DNA from: Thermoanaerobaculia bacterium
GTDB taxonomy: Bacteria; Acidobacteriota; Thermoanaerobaculia; Gp7-AA8
Length of the DNA stretch: 19,405 nt
Reading direction: 5' to 3'
Assembly (NCBI GenBank): GCA_017883215.1
Contig: JADGOA010000021.1
Span: 1 to 19,405 of the forward strand
The notes beneath the pieces are model-generated. The model was given only the letters and a program-made list of their open reading frames with translations. It was not told the origin of the DNA and did not search any database. Shown here piece after piece: positions 13,995 through 19,405 of the stretch. Position 1 is the stretch's first letter. The number at the start of each line of letters is the position of its first letter. A program made the position numbers and the translations under genes.

Positions 13995-15026
13995 CTATTT
14001 GGCAGCCGTGAGCGACTCTTTCTTCACCTTCGCCACGTAGGCGATCAGGTCGAGGACGCGGTTCGAGTAACCCCACTCGTTGTCGTACCACGACAGCACC
14101 TTGTGCATGTGCGGGTCGACCGAGCGGGTGAAGGTCGTGTCGACGATCGAGGAGAAGGCGCTGTGGTTGAAGTCGATCGACACGAGCTGTTCCTCGGAGC
14201 AGTCGAGGATTCCCTTCAGCTCTCCCTTCGCTGCTTCGCGCAAGGCGTTGTTGATCTCCTCCGCGGAAGTCGCCTTTTCGGTGTGGAAGGTGAGGTCGAC
14301 CAGCGAGACGTTCGGCGTCGGCACGCGCACGGAGATTCCGTCGAACTTCCCTTTCAGCTCCGGAAGCACCAGGCCGACAGCCTGTGCTGCGCCGGTGGTC
14401 GTCGGAATCATCGACAGAGCGGCGGCGCGGGCGCGGCGATGGTCCTTGTGAGGGAAATCGAGGATGACCTGGTCGTTCGTGTACGAGTGGATCGTGGTCA
14501 TGATCCCCATCTTGATGCCGAAGCGCTGGTGCAGCACTTTGGCCACGGGGGCCAGGCAGTTGGTCGTGCAGGAGGCGTTCGAGATGACCTTCTGCTTGCC
14601 GGGGTCGAGCGATTTCTCGTTCACGCCCATGCAGACGGTGATGTCGGCGTCTTTCGACGGCGCGGAGATGATGACGTGCTCGACGCCATTCTTCAGATGT
14701 TTGGCTGCCTTTTCGCGCGTGGTGAAGCGACCGGTCGACTCTACGACGATCTCCACGCCGAGGTCGCCCCACGGGATTTCGGCCGGATCGGGATTCGAAA
14801 AGACGCGCAGCTCTTTCCCGTCGATGCTGATGCCGTTCGCGGTGGTCTGCACGTCGTTCGGGATCGTGTGGTGGATCGAGTCGTACTTGAACAGATAACG
14901 CAGGGTGTCGGCGTTGGTCAGATCGTTGACCGCGACGAACTCCACCTCTTTCGCATGATGCTCGAGTGCGGCGCGCACGACGAGTCGGCCGATCCGCCCG
15001 AAACCATTGACACCAACTTTCACCAT
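13995..15026 (-). CDS. gap: glyceraldehyde-3-phosphate dehydrogenase, type I
   Basis: Oxidises glyceraldehyde-3-phosphate to 1,3-bisphosphoglycerate, feeding pgk directly. MVKVGVNGFGRIGRLV is the NAD-binding Rossmann start; the ATG at 15026 has GGAGGA just upstream (15030-15035), and the longer open frame to 15080 is not homologous. The catalytic nucleophile is Cys153 in SNASCTTNCLAP, and His in TTIHSYTNDQ, the S-loop (HRRARAAALSMIPTTTGAA) and SWYDNEWGYSNR are all present. Asp in AVNDLT at the end of the second strand suits NAD preference. At 343 aa it is slightly longer than the common 335. First gene of gap-pgk, divergent from mtnA. Confidence 0.97.
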   Translation of the reverse strand: MVKVGVNGFGRIGRLVVRAALEHHAKEVEFVAVNDLTNADTLRYLFKYDSIHHTIPNDVQTTANGISIDGKELRVFSNPDPAEIPWGDLGVEIVVESTGRFTTREKAAKHLKNGVEHVIISAPSKDADITVCMGVNEKSLDPGKQKVISNASCTTNCLAPVAKVLHQRFGIKMGIMTTIHSYTNDQVILDFPHKDHRRARAAALSMIPTTTGAAQAVGLVLPELKGKFDGISVRVPTPNVSLVDLTFHTEKATSAEEINNALREAAKGELKGILDCSEEQLVSIDFNHSAFSSIVDTTFTRSVDPHMHKVLSWYDNEWGYSNRVLDLIAYVAKVKKESLTAAK

Positions 15027-15123
15027 ATGTCCTCCGTCGATGAAGCGAGACCGGCGGCAACGTGACGGGCCCTCTGTCACAGGTGAACCCGAAGCAACGC
15101 GGCGCTCAGTCCTCTGCAGTCGT

Positions 15124-15130
15124 TAGTATA
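15124..15130. promoter_or_regulatory. overlapping divergent -10 boxes for gap and mtnA
   Basis: TAGTATA reads TAGTAT on the plus strand (15124-15129) and TATACT on the minus strand (15125-15130), so a single 7-bp site offers a -10 to both directions, with expected start sites near 15136 and 15118. For mtnA this gives a leader of about 4 nt or none; for gap, a leader of roughly 90 nt carrying the SD. No clear -35 on either side. Confidence 0.4.
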
Positions 15131-15139
15131 TCGGCCGAC

Positions 15140-16156
15140 ATGTCACAACGCTCACCCGTCGAACCGCTCCGCTGGACTGCTGGCACGCTGCATCTTCTCG
15201 ACCAGCGGCGTCTACCCCACGAAGTCACGTATGTTGCGTGCCACAGCGCACATGAGGTGGCCAGCGCCATCCAGGAAATGGTGGTCCGCGGAGCGCCCGC
15301 GATCGGCATTGCCGCCGCTTTCGGAATGGCTATGACGGTCGCCAGCGGAGAGGATCTCTCCCGCGCCGCGGAAGAGCTGCGCAGCGCGCGACCGACCGCC
15401 GTGAACCTCATGTGGGCCGTCGACCGCATGCTCGCGGCAAACGCAGCCGGTGACGATCTCGCCGTCACGGCGCAGCAGATGTTCGACGCCGACGTGGCAG
15501 CGAATCGCCGTATCGGCCGCTACGGTGCCGAGCTCCTCGGTGAACGGGCCACTGTGCTGACGCACTGCAACGCCGGAGCACTGGCAACGGCCGGGTACGG
15601 CACGGCTCTCGGCGTGATTCGAGCCGCGGTCGAATCGGGCCGGAGCATCGCGGTTTTCGCCGACGAGACGAGACCTTACCTCCAGGGCGCCCGTCTCACC
15701 ACCTGGGAGTTGCAGCAGGACGGCATCGACGTCACCCTGATCACCGACAACATGGCCGGTCACTTTTTCCAGCAGGGGAAGTTCGATGCCGTGATCGTCG
15801 GCGCCGACCGGATCGCCGCGAATGGCGACACGGCGAACAAGATCGGGACATACACGGTCGCCGTGCTGGCGAACGCGCACGGCGTCCCTTTTTACGTCGC
15901 CGCGCCGATCTCCACGATCGACGTTGCCACACCCGACGGCACAGCCATCCCGATCGAGGAGCGGAGCGCGAAGGAAGTCACGGAGATCCAGGGTGTGCGC
16001 GTTGCACCGGAAGGGATTGCAGTGCGGCATCCGGCGTTCGACGTGACGCCGGCGCGCCTGATCACTGCGATCGTCACCGATCGCGGCGTGCTGCGGCCGC
16101 CGTTCGGCGAATCGATTGCGCGTGCAGTGGCGGATACAAGCGGCCCAGGAGAATGA
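15140..16156 (+). CDS. mtnA: S-methyl-5-thioribose-1-phosphate isomerase
   Basis: Converts methylthioribose-1-phosphate to the ribulose form in the methionine salvage pathway. It belongs to the eIF2B-alpha-like fold; MVVRGAPAIGIAAAFG, THCNAGALATAGYGTALG, ADETRPYLQGARLT, DNMAGHF and VGADRIAANGDTANKIGTY are signature stretches. The catalytic Cys143 and Asp223 are 80 residues apart, as in Bacillus MtnA (Cys160/Asp240). A start at 15140 gives 338 aa and places the first homologous residues (LRWTAGTLHLLDQRRLP) near the N-terminus; upstream frame is not conserved in character. No SD is visible. No other mtn gene is in the window. It overlaps or abuts the DUF4149 gene and is likely co-transcribed with it. 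A ribose-1,5-bisphosphate isomerase role (archaeal relatives) is less likely. Confidence 0.93.
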   Translation: MSQRSPVEPLRWTAGTLHLLDQRRLPHEVTYVACHSAHEVASAIQEMVVRGAPAIGIAAAFGMAMTVASGEDLSRAAEELRSARPTAVNLMWAVDRMLAANAAGDDLAVTAQQMFDADVAANRRIGRYGAELLGERATVLTHCNAGALATAGYGTALGVIRAAVESGRSIAVFADETRPYLQGARLTTWELQQDGIDVTLITDNMAGHFFQQGKFDAVIVGADRIAANGDTANKIGTYTVAVLANAHGVPFYVAAPISTIDVATPDGTAIPIEERSAKEVTEIQGVRVAPEGIAVRHPAFDVTPARLITAIVTDRGVLRPPFGESIARAVADTSGPGE

Positions 16157-16158
16157 CG

Positions 16159-16809
16159 ATGAGCGAATTCGAAGGCGGCAAAGGGCCCGACGAGCCACCC
16201 GACACGAGCGCCGGCGCGCGCGATGCGGCCGGGATGGAGAGGGAGGGGGCGCAAGATCCGGTGCCGGAAATTGCGCTTCCCGAACCGGCGATCGAGGTTC
16301 CGCCGATCCCCGGCGGACCGGTGCCATCTGCCGTTTTCGACACCCGTGCGGCTGCGGCTCCGGCGCGCGCACGCGGCTCGCTCTTCTTCGCGCGTCTTGT
16401 GCAGGCCGTCTGGGTGGGGAGCGCCGTCTTCCTCGGGTTTTCGGCGCTCGCCGTTTTTCGAGCTCTCGGTCCGATCAGCGGGGCGGATGCGGTCGGCGCA
16501 ATGCTCACGCGCTGGCATTACATCGCGCTGATCGCGCCGGCGATCCTGATCCTCGTCGAGTGGCGGCGCATGCGGTCGCGGATGGTGCTGCTGCTGTTCC
16601 TGGCGGTCATCCTGGCGGTCCTGCAGGGCTTCACTGATCTGCGCATCCGCAGGATCCGGATGTCTTCGCCCATTCCGATCAGCTCGCTCGGTGAGAACGA
16701 TCCGCTGCGCCGCCATTTCGGAGCGCTGCACGGCTTCTCGTCTCTGCTCCTGCTCGCGCAGGTGGTATCGGGGATTGCCGTGATTGCGGCGGAGCCCGAT
16801 CGGGAGTGA
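16159..16809 (+). CDS. DUF4149-like four-helix membrane protein
   Basis: Function unknown. The first 70 or so residues are acidic and rich in Pro, Gly and Ala, probably disordered. They are followed by about four membrane helices: near 74-100 (FFARLVQAVWVGSAVFLGF), 118-135 (YIALIAPAILILVEW), 138-157 (MVLLLFLAVILAVLQGF) and 193-212 (FSSLLLLAQVVSGIAVIAA). The RWHYIAL stretch and the RRHFGALHGFSSLL motif before the last helix recall the DUF4149/TMEM205-like family. Start: AGGAG at 16147-16151 is spaced 7 nt from the ATG at 16159; an ATG at 16153 overlapping the mtnA stop is possible but too close to the SD. Coupled to mtnA, though no functional link is evident. Confidence 0.75.
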   Translation: MSEFEGGKGPDEPPDTSAGARDAAGMEREGAQDPVPEIALPEPAIEVPPIPGGPVPSAVFDTRAAAAPARARGSLFFARLVQAVWVGSAVFLGFSALAVFRALGPISGADAVGAMLTRWHYIALIAPAILILVEWRRMRSRMVLLLFLAVILAVLQGFTDLRIRRIRMSSPIPISSLGENDPLRRHFGALHGFSSLLLLAQVVSGIAVIAAEPDRE

Positions 16810-16842
16810 AGCGCAGGTTGCCACGCGGGCCGGGCTGACGTT

Positions 16843-16900
16843 GCGGGGGATCCTTCGCCGCGCTCCGCGCCTCCGGCGCTCCGCCGGCTCAGGATGACAC
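16843..16900. repeat. half-element of the GTCATCCCGAGC family
   Basis: GCGGGGGATCCTTCGCCGCG at 16843 through CGGCTCAGGATGACAC (16885-16900) aligns with the right half of the element at 7720-7777. Conserved end: CGGCTC(A/G)G(G/A)ATGACA. The left half is absent. It lies in the 143-nt gap between the convergent DUF4149 and M16 genes. Confidence 0.65.
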
Positions 16901-16952
16901 ACGCGCGGGGCCCGCGAATGGTTGGAAGGCCGCAGTCCAAGCCCGCGCCACT

Positions 16953-18323
16953 TCACCCGACGATGAGGTTCCCCTCGATGTCGATGTCGTGAATCGGGTA
17001 GCCGAGCTGACCTAACGGCTCGCGGATCTGGGCGGCATTGCCGACGATGACGATGAGCACGCGTTCGGGGTCGATGTACTTCTGCGCGGCGCTGGCGATG
17101 TCGTCCTTTCCGATGTTGGCGATGTTCTCGCGATAGCGGTCGAAGTAATCGTCCGGCAGCCCGTACAGCTCCATGTCCAGCAGGCGGCTGGCGATGTCGC
17201 TGGCGCTCTGCACGGTCGCCGGAAAGACGCCCATGAGGTAGTTCTTCACGTCGTCGAGCTCGCGCTCTTCGATGTCCCCGGTGCGGATGCGGCGCAGCTC
17301 GGCCAGGACTTCTTCGACCGACTCGCGCGTGACCTCGTTGCGCACCGGCGCGCTCACCACGAACGGGCCTGCTTCGCGGCGGAAGGCGGAGGTCGATCTC
17401 GCCCCGTACGTGTAGCCGTGCCGTTCCCGGAGATTGAGGTTGATTCGCGAATTGAAGACGCCGCCGAGGATCGCGTTCATGACCGAGATCGCGAAATAGT
17501 CGCCGACCGAGCGCGGAACGCCGATGTGCCCGATGCGGATCTCCGACTGCACGGCCTGCGGCCGATCGACGATGTAGACGCGCGAATGCTCCACGGCCTT
17601 TGGCGTGACCCGCGGGCGCGGAGGTTCGGCGCCGCGTTGCCATTCGCCGAAAGCGCGGCCCGCCAGGGCCAAGGCGTCGCCGGGGGTGATGTCGCCCGAG
17701 ATCACGACGGAGCTGTTGTTCGGCAGGTAGTTCGCCGCGTAGAAACGCCGCACGTCGTCGAGACTGATCCGGGCCACGCTGTCGCTGTTGCCGATGACCG
17801 AGTTGCCGTAGGCGCCGGTGCCGTAGAGCAGCCCGGCGAAGCGCTTGCCGGCGATCGTCGACGCCTCGTCGCGCTGCTGGAGGATTTCCATCAGGCGCTC
17901 GCTGCGAACGCGCACCAGTCCGTCGGCAGGAAGCGTGGCGCGGAAGGTGACGTCGGCGAGGATGTCCACCATCGACTTCACGTTCCGGCTCAGGACATCG
18001 ACGGAGATATACGAAGCGTCCCAGTCGGATCCCGCGCCGAGGGCGCCGCCGAGGAGGCCGATGTCCTCGGCCAGTCGAATGGCCTCGCGGCTGCCGGCCC
18101 CCTCGTCGAGCAGATCGGCGGTCAGGGAGGCCAGACCGGCGAGCTCCGCCACGTCATGGTCCGCGCCCGATTTGACGAGCGTTCGGATGGCCACGATCGG
18201 TGCGTTGTGGTTCTCCGCAACGAGAACGCGCAGGCCGTTGTCGAGCGCTGCCCGCGTGATGTGCGGAAAGTGGTACGGCCGCGGCGGGCCGGGTTGAGGG
18301 GCGGTGGTTCGGTCGATGGTCAT
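16953..18323 (-). CDS. M16 peptidase-like subunit lacking the zinc motif
   Basis: Inverzincin-fold protein of family M16B (456 aa, signal-less start MTIDRTTAPQ). The N-terminal repeat aligns with M16 (LDNGLRVLVAENHNAPIVAI, GADHDVAELAGLASLTADLLDEG), but the HxxEH zinc motif that belongs in this position is replaced by LTADLLDEG, so this subunit alone cannot be catalytic. The second half has NLRERHGYTYGARS (Arg299, Tyr304/306), the R/Y element that M16B partner subunits donate to the active site, and SRINLNL. It most likely pairs with the upstream M16 protein as in MPP-like heterodimers. The frame is open further upstream, but that part encodes the palindrome. No SD is visible at 18323. Confidence 0.85.
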   Translation of the reverse strand: MTIDRTTAPQPGPPRPYHFPHITRAALDNGLRVLVAENHNAPIVAIRTLVKSGADHDVAELAGLASLTADLLDEGAGSREAIRLAEDIGLLGGALGAGSDWDASYISVDVLSRNVKSMVDILADVTFRATLPADGLVRVRSERLMEILQQRDEASTIAGKRFAGLLYGTGAYGNSVIGNSDSVARISLDDVRRFYAANYLPNNSSVVISGDITPGDALALAGRAFGEWQRGAEPPRPRVTPKAVEHSRVYIVDRPQAVQSEIRIGHIGVPRSVGDYFAISVMNAILGGVFNSRINLNLRERHGYTYGARSTSAFRREAGPFVVSAPVRNEVTRESVEEVLAELRRIRTGDIEERELDDVKNYLMGVFPATVQSASDIASRLLDMELYGLPDDYFDRYRENIANIGKDDIASAAQKYIDPERVLIVIVGNAAQIREPLGQLGYPIHDIDIEGNLIVG

Positions 18324-18347
18324 AGGCGGCTCAGGAAGCGCGGCAAT

Positions 18348-18465
18348 GGAGCGCGGACGTCCTCGTCCGCAGCGATCGGGCGTCCTCGCCCGATCGTGGT
18401 CTGTGGTCTCGCCTTCACCGCCGGACGAGACGTCCGGCGGCTGCGGACGAGGACGTCCGCACTCC
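18348..18465. repeat. BIME-like four-hairpin palindrome between the M16 genes
   Basis: Bounded by GGAG (18348-18351) and CTCC (18462-18465). Hairpins: GCGGAC-GTCCTC-GTCCGC (18353-18370, identical to the 4689 hairpin); CGATCGGGC/GCCCGATCG around GTCCTC (18373-18396); a linker; CCGCCGGAC/GTCCGGCGG around GAGAC (18418-18440); GCGGAC-GAGGAC-GTCCGC (18443-18460). It has the same architecture as 4684-4797, with the inner arms replaced. It sits in the 157-nt spacer between two genes whose products should form one enzyme. Confidence 0.85.
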
Positions 18466-18480
18466 GTTTCTTCACATTCA

Positions 18481-19405
18481 TCATTCCGGTACGAACACGC
18501 TCGTGGTGCGGTTCTCGGGAACGAGGTACTTCGCCGCGATCTGCGCGACATCTGAAGTCGTGGCCGCGCGGTAGGGGTCGAGCCAGGTGTTGACGATGTC
18601 CGGATCGCCGAAGTACGTGGCGAGCATTCCGATCAGGTCCGCTCGCGCGTCGTAGTTTTCGAGCTGGTGCGCGTATTCGACCTCGGCGCGGTTGACGGCG
18701 CGCGTCAGCTCGTCCTCGGAGATGCCGCTCGAAGCCACGCGGGCGATCTCCTCGTCGAGGGCCTTCTCGATGGTCTCGATGTCGATGCCTTCCTTGGCCG
18801 TCGCCTGCAGCATCAGCATGCCCGTGGACTCGGTCGGAAGGAGGTAGACCGCGACGTCCTGGGCGATCTGCTTGTCGAAGACGAGCGAGCGGTCGAGCCG
18901 GCTGGCCTTGTCGCCGCTGAGGACCGTGGTCAGCAGATCGGCGTGGATCCAGTCGGGCGAGCCCATGCGCGGCAGGTGATAGAGCCGATAGAGCCGCGGC
19001 AGCTGCACGGGCGAGGCGAAGGTCTCGCGGCGCTCGCTGCTCTGCGGCTGGCGCTCCAGGGTGAACTCCGGGAAGGCGCCGCCCGGCGCAATGTCGCCGA
19101 AATACTGCTCCACGAGCTTTCTCGCTTCCTCCGGAACGAAGTCGCCGACGAGCGTGAGCACGCAGTTGTCGGGGCGGTACCAGGTAGCGAAGAAGTCGCG
19201 GATGTCGTCGAGCGAGGCCGCCTCGAGGTCGGTCATCGAGCCGATGGTGGGCCAGTGATACGAGTAACCGGGATCGTAGGCCAGGTGCAGCAGCCGCTCG
19301 AAGGCAGTGCCGTAGGGGACGTTGTCGTAGCGCTGGCGCCGCTCTTCCTTGACGACCTCGCGCTGGATGTCGAGCTTCTCCTGCGTCAGGGCGGGGAGGA
19401 AGAAG
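18481..19405 (-). CDS. M16 zinc peptidase subunit, N-terminal part beyond window
   Basis: Frame open to the right edge; the last 308 or so residues are present. The first visible residues, LPALTQEKLDIQREVVKEER, then RQRYDNVPYG and HWPTIGSM, are the M16 stretch that follows HxxEH by about 75 residues. The Glu of VVKEERR is the expected third zinc ligand, so the HxxEH pair should lie just outside the window. YRPDNCVLTLVGDF and VEQYFGDI continue the N-terminal repeat. The second half lacks the R/Y motif (LVFDKQIAQDVAVYLLP at the equivalent place), complementary to the downstream gene. Cellular location is unknown because the N-terminus is missing. Transcribed first, then the partner gene after a 157-nt spacer. 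Confidence 0.88.
   Translation of the reverse strand, partial: FFLPALTQEKLDIQREVVKEERRQRYDNVPYGTAFERLLHLAYDPGYSYHWPTIGSMTDLEAASLDDIRDFFATWYRPDNCVLTLVGDFVPEEARKLVEQYFGDIAPGGAFPEFTLERQPQSSERRETFASPVQLPRLYRLYHLPRMGSPDWIHADLLTTVLSGDKASRLDRSLVFDKQIAQDVAVYLLPTESTGMLMLQATAKEGIDIETIEKALDEEIARVASSGISEDELTRAVNRAEVEYAHQLENYDARADLIGMLATYFGDPDIVNTWLDPYRAATTSDVAQIAAKYLVPENRTTSVFVPE

Noticed and set aside
13960..15060. Open frame upstream of and continuous with pgk
   Set aside because: It is an alternative frame of gap without protein character; pgk has an SD and a conserved start at 13959.
13971..15065. Plus-strand frame opposite gap
   Set aside because: Shadow of the gap gene; His/Arg/Val-rich with no domain, and it lacks an SD.
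2642..18465. CRISPR array or tRNA-like structures made from the palindromes
   Set aside because: The repeats are dispersed singly, not arrayed with regular spacers, and none folds into a cloverleaf with tRNA-conserved bases.
18324..18551. N-terminal extension of the zinc-less M16 subunit
   Set aside because: It reads through the palindrome and overlaps the end of the upstream M16 gene; M16 homology starts after 18323.

Overview
This is a high-GC, gene-dense stretch of a Gram-negative-type bacterial chromosome. An RlpA lipoprotein with a SPOR domain and an FtsB-like divisome protein point to an outer membrane and a septal murein machinery. The mix of large M28 and paired M16 peptidases, a eukaryote-type PurB and many intergenic palindromes would suit Acidobacteriota or a neighbouring phylum. 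That assignment is inference; no rRNA or other marker in the window settles it. There is no tRNA, rRNA, phage gene, CRISPR array or transposase gene.

Layout. 1-2.55 kb: 3' nearly-complete clpB (+). 2.85-4.66 kb: asnB (-), divergent from a secreted M28 peptidase (4.83-7.06 kb, +). 7.2-7.5 kb: ftsB-like gene (-). 7.9-10.4 kb: purB-rlpA (+), overlapping by 4 nt. 10.4-12.7 kb: a minus-strand run transcribed as CYTH protein, then sugar-phosphate nucleotidyltransferase, then ndk. 12.8-15.0 kb: gap-pgk glycolytic operon (-), divergent from mtnA-DUF4149 (+, 15.1-16.8 kb). 17.0-19.4 kb: two M16 peptidase subunits (-), the upstream one cut by the window end. Most genes are housekeeping: protein disaggregation, Asn synthesis, purine synthesis and NDP phosphorylation, lower glycolysis, methionine salvage, cell division.

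The unusual content lies between the genes. Most longer intergenic gaps hold a structured repeat. Seven are head-to-head palindromic elements of 69-118 nt: five bounded by GGAG...CTCC and two by GTAG...CTAC (the second copy of the latter decayed). These are the terminal tetranucleotides expected of REP/BIME elements moved by RAYT (TnpA_REP) transposases. Their hairpins keep a fixed loop word while the paired arms change together. Three further repeat families occur: a GTCATCCCGAGC-type inverted repeat, a GCGAGTA heptamer palindrome and a GGTGCTCGGTGCTCGG palindrome. One GGAG element lies inside the translated 5' end of rlpA, one separates the two M16 subunit genes, and several abut -10 boxes. 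Several genes (asnB, M28, purB, perhaps ftsB, mtnA and the CYTH gene) have a -10-like box only 6-10 nt before the start codon and no Shine-Dalgarno, suggesting leaderless mRNAs. ndk, gap and pgk have clear SD sequences.
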